A stretch of 64,000 nt of DNA from Bacillota bacterium (GCA_016286445.1 JAEESS010000001.1:1-64000), one strand, 5' to 3'; numbered from the stretch's first letter, positions 35,711 through 45,058 are shown. Notes: generated by a model not told the origin, from the sequence alone. Translations and numbers: made by a program.

Positions 35711-35739
35711 TTGACAAACGCGGAACCGGATGCTAAGAT
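35711..35739 (+). promoter_or_regulatory. Sigma-A promoter of tRNA-Pro
   Basis: TTGACA (35711-35716), 17 bases, TAAGAT (35734-35739). Confidence 0.8.
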
Positions 35740-35757
35740 ATCATTCGGTTCCGATTT

Positions 35758-35834
35758 CTGGGTGTAGCGCAGTTTGGTAGCGTGCTTGAATGGGGTTCAA
35801 GAGGCCGAGAGTTCAAATCTCTCCACCCAGACCA
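35758..35834 (+). tRNA. tRNA-Pro(GGG)
   Basis: Acceptor CTGGGTG with CACCCAG, discriminator A, encoded CCA, anticodon stem CTTGA/TCAAG with loop ATGGGGT giving GGG. A stand-alone gene with its own promoter and terminator. Confidence 0.95.
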
Positions 35835-35838
35835 TACC

Positions 35839-35873
35839 GATACCGCAGGCAGTTTCGCCTGCGGTATTTGTTT
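35839..35873 (+). terminator. Intrinsic terminator of tRNA-Pro
   Basis: ATACCGCAGGC (35840-35850) pairs perfectly with GCCTGCGGTAT (35857-35867), followed by TTGTTT. Confidence 0.85.
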
Positions 35874-35983
35874 GCACCGAAACGGGACAGGCAAAGCATT
35901 ATATATGATTTTTTCTTGCATAATTTGTAGATTCGACAATCATTTCGTGATAGAATACAGAAAAAAAGAATCGGGAGGCAATT

Positions 35984-37369
35984 ATGGAACGAACCGTTGC
36001 ATGGAACACCTACAACAAGACCGAGCTCAGAAAGCTCGAAACCGTTTCAAAAGAGTACCGCGCATTTCTGGATGCAGGCAAAACGGAACGCGAATGCGTG
36101 ATCGGCGCGATCGAACGCGCAAAAGCGGCAGGCTACCGCGATCTGAAAGAGATCCTCGCGGGAAACGGCAAGCTGAAAGCGGGCGATCGTGTTTATGCGG
36201 ACTGCATGGGAAAAGCGATCATGCTGTTCATCATCGGCAAAAAGCCGATGGAGAAAGGATTCAATATCATCGGTGCGCACATCGATTCGCCGCGCATGGA
36301 TCTGAAGCAGAATCCGCTCTATGAAGACACGGGGCTTGCTTATCTGGATACGCATTATTACGGCGGCATCAAAAAATATCAGTGGGTCACGATTCCGCTT
36401 GCGCTGCACGGCGTCGTTGCAAAGAAGGACGGAACGCTTGTCAACGTTGTGATCGGCGAGGACGAGAACGATCCGGTCGTCGGCATTTCCGATCTTCTGA
36501 TCCATCTGTCCGCCGAGCAGATGCAGAAGAAAGCGGCAGAAGTGATCGGCGGCGAAGACCTGAACGTCATCATCGGCGGATTGCCTCTGAAAGACGAAGA
36601 GAAAGAGCCTGTCAAGGCGAATATGCTGAAGATCCTCAAGGATAAATACGGCATGGAGGAAGAGGACTTCCTTTCCGCGGAGATCGAGGTCGTTCCTGCG
36701 GGCAAGTCGCGCGAGCTCGGTCTGGATCGCAGCATGATTCTGGGTTACGGTCACGACGACCGCGTCTGCGCGTTTGCGCAGATCAAGGCGATGATGGACA
36801 TCAAGAATACGCCGGACATGACCTGCTGCTGCATTCTTGCCGACAAGGAAGAAATCGGCTCCGTCGGCGCGACCGGCATGCACGCGAAATACTTCGAGAA
36901 CACGGTTGCGGAGATCATGAATCTGATCGGCGACTATTCCGAGCTGAAACTTCGCCGCGCAATGACGAATGCGCATATGCTGTCCTGCGACGTCAGCGCC
37001 GGGTACGATCCCAACTTTGCGGGCGTATTTGAAAAGAAAAACAGCGCGTTCCTCGGCAGGGGCGTCTGCTTCAACAAATATACCGGCGCGCGCGGCAAGA
37101 GCGGCTCCAACGATGCGAATGCCGAGTATATGGCGAAGCTCCGCAAATGGATGGAGGACGCAAAGGTCAATTATCAGACCGCAGAGCTCGGCAGAGTCGA
37201 TGCGGGCGGCGGCGGAACGATCGCCTATATCTGTGCGGAATACGGCATGGAAGTCATCGACAGCGGCGTTGCCGTCCTTTCGATGCATGCGCCGTGGGAG
37301 ATCATCTCCAAAGCGGACCTGTATGAGGCATTCAAAGCATACCGTGCATTCCTTTTGAAGGCGGAATAA
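35984..37369 (+). CDS. M18 family aminopeptidase
   Basis: 461 residues. Dinuclear zinc sites lie in GAHIDSPRMD, GYGHDDRVC and DKEEIGSVGATGM, and a C-terminal histidine in SMHAPWE completes the set, the order seen in aspartyl aminopeptidase-type M18 enzymes. It removes N-terminal residues from cytoplasmic peptides; M18 enzymes assemble as large dodecamers. CGGGAGG precedes the ATG and a strong terminator follows, so it is probably a single-gene unit. Confidence 0.94.
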   Translation: MERTVAWNTYNKTELRKLETVSKEYRAFLDAGKTERECVIGAIERAKAAGYRDLKEILAGNGKLKAGDRVYADCMGKAIMLFIIGKKPMEKGFNIIGAHIDSPRMDLKQNPLYEDTGLAYLDTHYYGGIKKYQWVTIPLALHGVVAKKDGTLVNVVIGEDENDPVVGISDLLIHLSAEQMQKKAAEVIGGEDLNVIIGGLPLKDEEKEPVKANMLKILKDKYGMEEEDFLSAEIEVVPAGKSRELGLDRSMILGYGHDDRVCAFAQIKAMMDIKNTPDMTCCCILADKEEIGSVGATGMHAKYFENTVAEIMNLIGDYSELKLRRAMTNAHMLSCDVSAGYDPNFAGVFEKKNSAFLGRGVCFNKYTGARGKSGSNDANAEYMAKLRKWMEDAKVNYQTAELGRVDAGGGGTIAYICAEYGMEVIDSGVAVLSMHAPWEIISKADLYEAFKAYRAFLLKAE

Positions 37370-37388
37370 TCGGACGATTCGGAACATG

Positions 37389-37415
37389 CCGGGGGAGCGA
37401 TCCCCCGGTTTTTTT
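37389..37415 (+). terminator. Intrinsic terminator
   Basis: CCGGGGGA-GCGA-TCCCCCGG followed by seven T. Confidence 0.95.
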
Positions 37416-37421
37416 GCGCAG

Positions 37422-37450
37422 TGGACAAGTCGGCGGAAATGATGTATACT
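37422..37450 (+). promoter_or_regulatory. Sigma-A promoter of the secreted protein gene
   Basis: TGGACA (37422-37427), 17 bases, TATACT (37445-37450), 7 bases before ATG 37458. Confidence 0.75.
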
Positions 37451-37457
37451 ATCATAA

Positions 37458-39131
37458 ATGAGGATGTATAGGATGCAGCATACGATACGAAGGACAATTG
37501 CATTATGGACAGCGGCTGTTTTTCTGCTCGGGTTCGGAACTGCATGCGGAACCGATCCGTCGGAGCAAGCCGCACAAACGCCGACGCCCGCAGCGCAGAT
37601 AATCAGCTCCGCCGCGCCGATTGAGGATACGGTCGTGTCTGCAAAGGAAACGGAAACACCGGCTGCGGATGATATCATCGCAACGCCGACGCCGACGAGT
37701 ACGCCTGAACCGACCGATACGCCGGCGCCGACGCCGACTGCGACGCCGGTCCCGAATCCGTATGTGGGCGTTTGGACGATCGAGGACATGCCGTTCTCTT
37801 TGGAGCTGCGCGACGACAATACATATCTGATCACGGTTTCCGATCGGGAACGGGAAGGCGCTTACACGTTCGGTACGAACTCCGTCACGCTTACCGGCGC
37901 GAACGGCGATTCCGTTGAGCTGCATTATTATTCCAAGGCGGATACGCTGAAGATCGACGATTTTAAGCTGATCCGCGACGATCTTGTCTTTTTCTATGAT
38001 ATCAGCTGCATTCCCGTATCGTTTCAAAATGAAAATGACGATGTAGCGGTGACCGTTCGCGGGTCTGTCGTTAAAGCGGAAGCCAAAAACGGGAAACAGA
38101 TCCGATCCTATTGCTTTACGGGCGCGGGACTCACGCCGCCGGAACAATCAAGAGACTGGTTTGATACGGATGACCGCGGAGAAGATCTGAATCGGGTCCG
38201 GGTGTTCAAATACGACGGCGCCTATACCCTGTGGACGATCGATACAGACGGGGAACCGCTCACACCGATCGAGGTGACAGTTGCATCGGGCACTCGGTAT
38301 ACGATCGGGTCGGAAGGGATCGATTTCCTGCGAAAACCGCTCAGAGCATTCCTTCGCGAAAGAGATACCGGCACGGATGAATTGAACCGTTCCATGTGCC
38401 GGGAAGTACTCGCAGCGGGGCTGTACACGCGCGCAGGCGCAGTGACGGCGGGCGTGTCGCTTCTTTCGGCTCTGTCAAAGTACGGTTATTCCGTCGGGCG
38501 GCAGGAGAACGGAACCTATCAGGCGGCACAGGAATGGGGCGTGAACCCGCTGTGGGGGTATGAACTGTCCGCCCCGGAAGCGGATGAGGATGAGGAAGAG
38601 GAAGAAGCGGCTGAAGAAGAATCCGACCTTATCGTCACCTCCGAGTTTTATGCCGGACTTGGGAGCGCCGCAAGTATCATTTGGGCATACAGACAGGCGG
38701 GACTCAACTTATGCGCCGACGTGTATACACCGATCACCGCGCTCGGCGAGCGGGAGGATGTTCACGACAACAGGATCGACGCGGATCGTGCCGAATCCGG
38801 GGATATCCTTGAAAACGACGGAGAATACGGCATGGTCGTCGATCGTCTTGATCAAAATGGTGACGGTGCGGACGATGCGTATCTTCTGTACGAAATGGGC
38901 AAAGAACTGCTGACCGTGCAGATTCTGCCGTTCAAACAAGCGCAGGCGTGGACAGCATATTCCATGGATGCGTTCTTCGACGGCAGGGGAAGAAACGTTG
39001 ACCGCATCATTTACTGGGAAAACACGTTTCAAATCCCGAAGGAAGAGCTGCCGCTGTATGTGCTGGAAACGATCGATTCGGAAGAGACGCAGCTGAACTT
39101 CATGCAATTGATCGGGAAGCTCGGCTTCTGA
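37458..39131 (+). CDS. Large secreted lipoprotein-like protein
   Basis: 557 residues. A signal sequence ends FGTAC with a lipobox-like Cys30, followed by a Thr/Pro-rich linker (about 40-98) typical of wall-spanning spacers, then a lipocalin-like or DUF-type beta segment (VGVWTIEDMPFSLELRDDNTYL) and a long C-terminal part with an acidic run DEDEEEEEAAEEE. The last third has a cysteine and histidine pattern weakly like NlpC/P60 (GSAASIIWAYRQAGLNLC), but I cannot confirm it. ATG 37458 would give a leaderless mRNA; ATG 37473 with GAGG upstream is the alternative. Confidence 0.75.
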   Translation: MRMYRMQHTIRRTIALWTAAVFLLGFGTACGTDPSEQAAQTPTPAAQIISSAAPIEDTVVSAKETETPAADDIIATPTPTSTPEPTDTPAPTPTATPVPNPYVGVWTIEDMPFSLELRDDNTYLITVSDREREGAYTFGTNSVTLTGANGDSVELHYYSKADTLKIDDFKLIRDDLVFFYDISCIPVSFQNENDDVAVTVRGSVVKAEAKNGKQIRSYCFTGAGLTPPEQSRDWFDTDDRGEDLNRVRVFKYDGAYTLWTIDTDGEPLTPIEVTVASGTRYTIGSEGIDFLRKPLRAFLRERDTGTDELNRSMCREVLAAGLYTRAGAVTAGVSLLSALSKYGYSVGRQENGTYQAAQEWGVNPLWGYELSAPEADEDEEEEEAAEEESDLIVTSEFYAGLGSAASIIWAYRQAGLNLCADVYTPITALGEREDVHDNRIDADRAESGDILENDGEYGMVVDRLDQNGDGADDAYLLYEMGKELLTVQILPFKQAQAWTAYSMDAFFDGRGRNVDRIIYWENTFQIPKEELPLYVLETIDSEETQLNFMQLIGKLGF

Positions 39132-39191
39132 AAACACAAACGCGGGGCTTTTGCATGGCATAGGTGTATGGAAAAGCAAAACGAATCGGGC

Positions 39192-39220
39192 TTGCATGAT
39201 GCGTCCGATTGAGATATAAT
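39192..39220 (+). promoter_or_regulatory. Sigma-A promoter of the P-loop gene
   Basis: TTGCAT (39192-39197), 17 bases, TATAAT (39215-39220); it overlaps the apparent upstream ATG at 39209. Confidence 0.8.
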
Positions 39221-39244
39221 AAAACAAAAAACGGAGGTGCAGAT

Positions 39245-39655
39245 TTGATTCAGCTCATTTTCGGCGAAAAAGGATCGGGGAAGACCAAGAAGATTCTCGA
39301 AATTGCCAATCAGGCTGCGGAGCAGGCGAAGGGAAGCGTAGTGTTTATCGATGAAGACGAACGGTACATGTTCGATCTCAATCTGTCCGTTCGATTTATC
39401 AACGCAACGGAATATGCTTTGTCCGGACCGAAGATGTTTTACGGTTTCCTTTGCGGGATCGCCGCATCGGATCATGACCTGGAGTGTATCGTGATCGACA
39501 GCTTTATGCATTTGATTCATCACGATCTTGAATCGCTGAAGAAAATGTTCGACTGTATGGAAGAGTTCTCGAATGCGCACGGGATCAAGCTGGTCATATC
39601 CCTTTCCTGCGCGCCGGAGCAGCTTCCCGATTTTCTGAAAGCGTACATTGCATAA
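39245..39655 (+). CDS. Small P-loop NTPase-like protein
   Basis: 136 residues. Walker A GEKGSGKT lies at about 6-13 and a Walker B-like CIVIDS near 80. The protein is too short for a full AAA or ABC core and resembles small conserved clostridial proteins that I recall only as ATP-binding proteins. Start is TTG 39245, with GGAGGTG five bases upstream; ATG 39209 lies inside the promoter. A terminator follows. Role unknown. Confidence 0.8.
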   Translation: MIQLIFGEKGSGKTKKILEIANQAAEQAKGSVVFIDEDERYMFDLNLSVRFINATEYALSGPKMFYGFLCGIAASDHDLECIVIDSFMHLIHHDLESLKKMFDCMEEFSNAHGIKLVISLSCAPEQLPDFLKAYIA

Positions 39656-39678
39656 CGAAAACGACGACACGGAACTCT

Positions 39679-39719
39679 GAGCTGTGATGGGGAAGGGATC
39701 CTGCATCACAGCTCTTTTT
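39679..39719 (+). terminator. Intrinsic terminator
   Basis: GAGCTGTGATG (39679-39689) pairs perfectly with CATCACAGCTC (39704-39714), loop of 14, then TTTTT. Confidence 0.88.
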
Positions 39720-39742
39720 ACACAAAGAGGATCAGCAATACT

Positions 39743-40984
39743 ATGGAACAAGTCAATCTTACCCAAGCTGCGGAAACAAAACGAAAAACACAAAAATCCG
39801 GAAAGCATCTGCTTTTGGGATGCGCCTTTTTGCTTGCGGTCATCCTTACGGCAAGCATTGCCTTCGCGGCAGCGTGGTTCGCAGCCAAAGCGAAGTATTC
39901 CTCCGGGAACGGACACCTGGTCGAATCGATCCGTCAGGCGAGGGAAATCATTCACGACAATTTCTTCTACTACGACGAAGAACAGGAAAAAGACCTTGCC
40001 GACGCGGCGCTGAAGGCGATCGCTTCGGCGACCGGCGATCTGTACGCGGAATACTACACCAAAGAAGAATACGACGAACTGATAAAGCAGAATCAGCGAA
40101 CATTTGTCGGCGTCGGCATTCTGACACAGATCAACGAAGACGGAGTCGTCCAGATCCTCGACGTCTACGACGATACGCCCGCAAGCGAAGCCGGTCTTCT
40201 GCCCGGAGATATCCTGCTGGAGATCAACGGCGTCGCGTTTGACGGCGTGATGACGCTTTCCGAGTTTCTCGACAATGTCTGTGCGGAGGACGGAGCATCC
40301 AACTCTTTCGTGATAGGACGCGGAGAAGAAAAGCTGTCCTTCGACATCATCGTTCGCGAAGTACATACGCCGGCGGTCAGCTCCCGCATGCTCACGGATT
40401 CGATCGGATACATCCATGTACTGTCGTTCCACGGCACCTGCGTCGACGAAACCAAGGAAGCCATGAAAACCCTGCGTGAAGCCGGCATGCAGACGCTCGT
40501 GCTGGATCTGAGAGACAATCTCGGCGGTTCTTTGTACGACGCGGTGGATATTGCCGATATCTTTCTTCCGAAGAATTATATCGTGACGACGCTCCGCGCA
40601 AGAGACGGCAAGGTCGTGGAGTATAAAACGCACGATGCAGGGACCGATATCCGGATGGCGCTTCTGGTGAACGGGTATTCCGCGTCTGCAAGCGAGCTTG
40701 TCGCAGGCGCGCTGAAGGATCACGGAGCGGCATATCTGATCGGTACGAAAACATACGGAAAGGGCATTGTGCAAAGCTTCTACGAGATCCCCGAAACCAA
40801 GGGCTGGATCAAGATCACAACGGACGCCTATTATACGCCGAACGGCGTTTGCGTACAGGACGAGGGGATCACGCCGGACTTGAATGTAGAGCTTTCCGAA
40901 GAGGCAAAGAAGTATTCGATCGATTATATCCCGTTTGAGCTGGATACACAGCTGCAGGCGGCAATTGCATATTTGGAGGATTGA
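39743..40984 (+). CDS. S41 family carboxy-terminal processing peptidase
   Basis: 413 residues: an N-terminal membrane anchor (about 23-47), a PDZ domain (about 110-190, GVGILTQINEDGVVQI and LLPGDILLEINGV) and the S41 protease domain with nucleophile-type Ser in GYSASASELVAGAL and the partner Lys in GTKTYGKGIVQ. Members trim C termini of exported proteins and act in spore or wall signalling. Sits directly before ahcY, overlapping its region by a GGAGG inside its last codons. Confidence 0.94.
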   Translation: MEQVNLTQAAETKRKTQKSGKHLLLGCAFLLAVILTASIAFAAAWFAAKAKYSSGNGHLVESIRQAREIIHDNFFYYDEEQEKDLADAALKAIASATGDLYAEYYTKEEYDELIKQNQRTFVGVGILTQINEDGVVQILDVYDDTPASEAGLLPGDILLEINGVAFDGVMTLSEFLDNVCAEDGASNSFVIGRGEEKLSFDIIVREVHTPAVSSRMLTDSIGYIHVLSFHGTCVDETKEAMKTLREAGMQTLVLDLRDNLGGSLYDAVDIADIFLPKNYIVTTLRARDGKVVEYKTHDAGTDIRMALLVNGYSASASELVAGALKDHGAAYLIGTKTYGKGIVQSFYEIPETKGWIKITTDAYYTPNGVCVQDEGITPDLNVELSEEAKKYSIDYIPFELDTQLQAAIAYLED

Positions 40985-42240
40985 TGATGAAACAGAAGAA
41001 TTACTATATTCTCGATGAATCGCTGTATCCGTCCGGGCAGGACAAAATCGAATGGGTGCGGCGCAATATGGCGCTTTTGAACGGGATCGAAAAACAGTTC
41101 CGAAAAGAGCAGCCGTTCAAGGGGATGCGGATCGCCTTGTCGGTCCATCTGGAAGCAAAGACTGCGTATCTGTGCGAGGTTCTGAAGGCGGGCGGCGCGG
41201 AGATGTATGTCACCGGCAGCAATCCGCTCTCCACGCAGGACGACGTTGCGGCGGCGCTCGTGAAAGAAGGCATGTCCGTATTCGCCGTGCACGGAGTATC
41301 TGCCGATGTATATGAAGAATGTCTCGAAAACGTCCTTTCTGCGGAGCCTGATCTGATCATCGACGACGGGGGAGACCTCGTTTCCATGCTGCATACAAAG
41401 CTTCCGCACCTGATTCCGAAGATCCGCGGCGGCTGCGAGGAAACCACAACCGGCATCCATCGTCTGTTTGCCATGCAGAGAGACGGATCGCTCCGTTTTC
41501 CAATGTTTGACGTCAACGACGCGCAGTGCAAGCATTTGTTTGATAACCGGTACGGAACGGGACAGTCCGTGTTCGACGGCATCGATCGAACGACCAACCT
41601 GATCGTTGCGGGAAAGACCGTCGTCGTCGCAGGCTACGGATGGTGCGGAAAAGGCGTTGCGATGCGTGCAAAGGGGCTCGGCGCACGCGTGATCGTGACA
41701 GAGATCGATTCGGTCAAGGCGATCGAAGCGGTCATGGACGGATTCACCGTCATGCGCATGGCGGACGCGGCAAAGCTCGGCGATGTATTCGTTACCGTTA
41801 CCGGCATGCGTGACGTCATCACCGAAGCGCATATGAAACAAATGAAAAACGGCGTTCTGCTCTGCAATGCGGGACATTTCGACGTCGAGATCGATGTCGC
41901 GCGGCTTAAGGAGATCGCAGTCGAATCGCGGCAGATGAAGCCGAACATCATGGGATACCGGCTGGAGAACGGAAATTGGCTGTATCTCCTTGCGGAAGGA
42001 CGGCTTGTGAACCTTGCATCCAGCGACGGACATCCGGCGGAGATCATGGATATGAGCTTTGCGATCCAGGCGCTTTGCGCAAGAGAACTTGCCGTAAATC
42101 CGCCGAAGGAAGCGCGTGTGTACGCGGTCCCGGACGAGATCGATGCGTTCGTAGCGCATGAAAAGCTGAAGGGTATCGGCGCGGAAGTGGATGTTTTGAC
42201 CGATATTCAAAAAGAATATGCAAATTCTTGGAAAGTTTAG
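40984..42240 (+). CDS. ahcY: Adenosylhomocysteinase
   Basis: 418 residues. It splits S-adenosylhomocysteine into adenosine and homocysteine and so relieves methyltransferase inhibition. The NAD-binding GYGWCGKGVAMRAKGLG lies near 218-234, and the substrate loop DDGGDLVSMLH and EETTTGIHR are present. It fits the many SAM-using enzymes in the window (QueA, MiaB, radical SAM). ATG 40984 or 40987 follows GGAGG at 40975-40979; TTG 40981 is too close. Confidence 0.95.
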   Translation: MMKQKNYYILDESLYPSGQDKIEWVRRNMALLNGIEKQFRKEQPFKGMRIALSVHLEAKTAYLCEVLKAGGAEMYVTGSNPLSTQDDVAAALVKEGMSVFAVHGVSADVYEECLENVLSAEPDLIIDDGGDLVSMLHTKLPHLIPKIRGGCEETTTGIHRLFAMQRDGSLRFPMFDVNDAQCKHLFDNRYGTGQSVFDGIDRTTNLIVAGKTVVVAGYGWCGKGVAMRAKGLGARVIVTEIDSVKAIEAVMDGFTVMRMADAAKLGDVFVTVTGMRDVITEAHMKQMKNGVLLCNAGHFDVEIDVARLKEIAVESRQMKPNIMGYRLENGNWLYLLAEGRLVNLASSDGHPAEIMDMSFAIQALCARELAVNPPKEARVYAVPDEIDAFVAHEKLKGIGAEVDVLTDIQKEYANSWKV

Positions 42241-42241
42241 G

Positions 42242-42270
42242 TTTACAGATTCACTTTTTTGTGTTATAGT
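42242..42270 (+). promoter_or_regulatory. Sigma-A promoter of the EF-G-like gene
   Basis: TTTACA (42242-42247), 17 bases, TATAGT (42265-42270). The 70-base leader holds a small hairpin, AATCCG with CGGATT (42290-42307). Confidence 0.75.
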
Positions 42271-42344
42271 TAATTGATTAAATTGGGTTAATCCGTGTAA
42301 ACGGATTCAATTTTCACCACCAAATTCCAACAGGGGGAACACAA

Positions 42345-44402
42345 ATGAAACTCTACACCGCGAATGAGATTCGCAACATCGGCGTCTTCGGACACGGCGG
42401 CGAGGGCAAAACGACCTTGACGGAGGCCATGCTTTACAATGCAGGTCTCGTTGATCGTTTCCCGAACAATGCACCCACGACGGACTTTGACCCGGAAGAG
42501 GTCAAGCGTTCCATCTCCATCAACATGGCGCTTGCGCCCTTGGAATGGAAGAACACCAAGATCAACCTGATCGACGCACCGGGCTTCTTTGATTTTTACG
42601 GCGAAGTGGCAGCGGCAATGGCGCTTTGCGATGCGGCGCTCGTCGTGATCAGCGCGGTATCAGGTCCTGCAGTCGGCGCGGAAAAGACCATGGCAATGTG
42701 CAAAGAACAGCACAAAGCCCGCATGATGGTCATCAACCAGATGGACCGTGACAATGCAAACTTTGAAAAGACCATGCAGGCCGTGAACGAGAAGTTCGGC
42801 GTGAACGTCGTTCCGATCCAGCTTCCGATCATGGAAGGCGGCGTGTTCAAGGGCTATGTCGATATCGTCAACATGAATGCAAAAATGTTTGACGGCAAGG
42901 GCGAAAAGGAAGTCGCGATCCCCGGCAATCTCGAAGCGGAAGCACAGGAGCTCTATGAGAAGCTCACCGAGGCGGCAGCCGAAGCCGACGAGGATCTCAT
43001 GATGGAATACCTGGAGACGATGGAGCTTTCCCGCGAACAGATCCTCATGGGTCTTTCAAAGGGTGTTCTGGACGGCGACATCACGCCCGTCTGCTGCACG
43101 TCCGCGCTCAACAATATCGGCGTTACCACGCTGTTGGAGTACATTCTCCATTATCTGCCCACGGCTGCGGATGCGAAGCTTCCGAAGGCGTATAAGAACG
43201 GCGAAGAGATCGAGCTTACGAGAGACGGCAAGATGGTTTGCCACATCTACAAGACGGTCAACGACCAGTTCGGCAAGTACAGCATCGTGAAGGTCCATCG
43301 CGGCACGCTGGACGGCGGCGTTGCGCTTTACAATGCGAGCCAGGAAAAGAACGAAAAGCCCACGGCGCCCGTGATGCTGCGCGGCAAAAAGTCCATTGCG
43401 GTCGATAAGCTGAACGCTGGCGATATCGGCGCGATCCCGAAGCTGCAGATCTCCAACACGAACGATACGCTCTGCGACGCGTCCGACCCGGTCACGATCG
43501 AGAAGATCGTCTTCCCGGAGCCGTGCATCAGCCTCGCGGTCACCGCAAAGAAGCAGGGTGAAGAGGACAAGGTCATCGGCGGTCTCAACAAGCTCCTCGA
43601 AGAGGACCCGACCATTGCGATCGAAAAGAACGCGGAAACCGGCGACGTCCTACTGAAGGGTCTCGGCGAGATGCACCTCGATGTTACCTGCGCAAAGATT
43701 CGCAACAAGAGCAACGTCGAAGCACAGCTCTCCGATCCGCGCATTCCGTACCGTGAGACGATCCGTGCAACGGCGGAAGCGGAAGGCAAACACAAGAAGC
43801 AGTCCGGCGGCAGCGGTCAGTTCGGTGTTGTTCAGATGCGGTTCGAGCCGGCGCCCGAAGGCGTTGATTTCGAGTTTGTCAATGCGATCGTCGGCGGCGT
43901 TGTTCCGAAGGAATACATCCCGGCAGTCGAAAAGGGGCTGCGCGAAGCCATGCTTCACGGCGTGCTTGCGGGCTATCCGATGGTCGGCATCAAAGCGACG
44001 CTGTATGACGGCAAGTATCACCCCGTCGATTCCAAGGAAGTCGCGTTCAAGAGCGCAGCAAGACTGTCCTATAAGGCAGCCTGCGTCAAGGCGAATCCCG
44101 CGCTGACCGAGCCGATCTACACCTACTACATCTGGGTCCCGAACGATAACGTCGGCGACATCATGGGCGACCTCAGCCGTCGCCGCGGCAGAATGCTCGG
44201 CATGACGCCTTCTAACGGCGGCACCGAGATCGTCGCGGAAGCGCCGCTTTCCGAGATGTTCAAGTATGCGACCGACCTGCGCTCCATGACGCAGGCGCGC
44301 GGTTCTTTCCGCAGCGAGTTCACCCGCTATGAGGATGTTCCCACCGAGCAGGCGAAGAAGATCATCGAGCAGGCAAAGCGCGAGGACGAGGACGAAGAAT
44401 AA
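42345..44402 (+). CDS. EF-G-like translational GTPase
   Basis: 685 residues with the five-domain EF-G layout. The GTPase motifs are unusual: G1 is GHGGEGKT (16-23), G3 is DAPGF (77-81) where the catalytic histidine of DTPGH is Phe81, and G4 is NQMD (131-134) in place of NKMD. Domain IV block SGGSGQFGVVQMRFEP is intact. This is the Firmicutes EF-G-like group that accompanies, and does not replace, the canonical fusA of the str operon. Role in ribosome translocation, recycling or stress is unsettled. Own promoter, strong GGGGG ribosome binding site and terminator. Confidence 0.92.
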   Translation: MKLYTANEIRNIGVFGHGGEGKTTLTEAMLYNAGLVDRFPNNAPTTDFDPEEVKRSISINMALAPLEWKNTKINLIDAPGFFDFYGEVAAAMALCDAALVVISAVSGPAVGAEKTMAMCKEQHKARMMVINQMDRDNANFEKTMQAVNEKFGVNVVPIQLPIMEGGVFKGYVDIVNMNAKMFDGKGEKEVAIPGNLEAEAQELYEKLTEAAAEADEDLMMEYLETMELSREQILMGLSKGVLDGDITPVCCTSALNNIGVTTLLEYILHYLPTAADAKLPKAYKNGEEIELTRDGKMVCHIYKTVNDQFGKYSIVKVHRGTLDGGVALYNASQEKNEKPTAPVMLRGKKSIAVDKLNAGDIGAIPKLQISNTNDTLCDASDPVTIEKIVFPEPCISLAVTAKKQGEEDKVIGGLNKLLEEDPTIAIEKNAETGDVLLKGLGEMHLDVTCAKIRNKSNVEAQLSDPRIPYRETIRATAEAEGKHKKQSGGSGQFGVVQMRFEPAPEGVDFEFVNAIVGGVVPKEYIPAVEKGLREAMLHGVLAGYPMVGIKATLYDGKYHPVDSKEVAFKSAARLSYKAACVKANPALTEPIYTYYIWVPNDNVGDIMGDLSRRRGRMLGMTPSNGGTEIVAEAPLSEMFKYATDLRSMTQARGSFRSEFTRYEDVPTEQAKKIIEQAKREDEDEE

Positions 44403-44415
44403 TTCCGAAGGGATA

Positions 44416-44445
44416 CGGGAGCGCATCGTGCGCTCCCGGTTTTTT
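44416..44445 (+). terminator. Intrinsic terminator abutting the next start codon
   Basis: CGGGAGCGCA-TCG-TGCGCTCCCG then six T ending 2 bases before ATG 44448. Confidence 0.92.
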
Positions 44446-44447
44446 AT

Positions 44448-44969
44448 ATGGAAAAGCAGTTTACTTGCAGCAAAAATGCGCTGAAGAAAGCGCACATCAC
44501 CTGTCTGTTCTATTCAATCGGGCTGCCCTTCATTGCCGTACTGTTTGTTCTTCCGTTTTTCTGGGGCGAACAGAAGAGGTTTTCATGGCATATCATCATC
44601 TATGTTTTGCTCGCGGCACTTTTCATTTATCAGGGATACCGTTCCTTTCGCGTACTGCGTTCATTGCATCAGTCGCTGTGCCGGACAGACGGTGTAACTG
44701 TTTCGGGGATCCATACAAAAGATCCGTTTCAAAAAGGCATTCCGTTTCAGATCGACAAAACAGAAATTACCAACGTGAAAGAAACGATTGCGGCAACAGT
44801 CAAAAAAGAGGACATGGACTATCATCCGCGGACGCTGCACCGTGCGCCGTTTGAATCGCCGGAGCTTCGCGGATACCGGTCAACCATCATAGAGACCGGG
44901 AACGCTTCTTATTTGCTTTTCGGGATCGAACTGACAGAAGAATTCAAAAATGCTCTGAAACCTGAATAA
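44448..44969 (+). CDS. Two-helix membrane protein of unknown function
   Basis: 173 residues with two membrane helices (about 19-40 and 48-64) and a soluble C-terminal domain rich in charged residues. No family recognised. No Shine-Dalgarno is visible: the ATG begins 2 bases after the T-run of the EF-G-like gene terminator, so expression depends on read-through or an SD-free start. Confidence 0.6.
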   Translation: MEKQFTCSKNALKKAHITCLFYSIGLPFIAVLFVLPFFWGEQKRFSWHIIIYVLLAALFIYQGYRSFRVLRSLHQSLCRTDGVTVSGIHTKDPFQKGIPFQIDKTEITNVKETIAATVKKEDMDYHPRTLHRAPFESPELRGYRSTIIETGNASYLLFGIELTEEFKNALKPE

Positions 44970-44976
44970 TACAAAA

Positions 44977-45000
44977 GAAACCGGCGGAAACCGCCGGTTA
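44977..45000. repeat. 24-base hairpin repeat, left copy
   Basis: An exact 24-base copy of 46787-46810, containing the perfect stem ACCGGCGG-AAA-CCGCCGGT. The two copies flank the AT-rich island. Confidence 0.75.
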
Positions 45001-45030
45001 CAGCGTGTCAATAAAACTTTTGACACGCTG
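45001..45030 (+). terminator. Second hairpin after the membrane protein gene
   Basis: CAGCGTGTCA (45001-45010) pairs with TGACACGCTG (45021-45030). No T-run follows, so termination efficiency is uncertain. Confidence 0.5.
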
Positions 45031-45058
45031 AGCAGGCTGTTGGGAAGGAGGGCAGAAG

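Noticed and set aside
36047..37834. 595-residue minus-strand open frame
   Set aside because: Antisense to the M18 aminopeptidase, with no domain and a low-complexity end; shadow of a GC-biased gene.
39029..40774. 581-residue minus-strand open frame
   Set aside because: Antisense to the P-loop and S41 genes; crosses a promoter and terminator; no motif.
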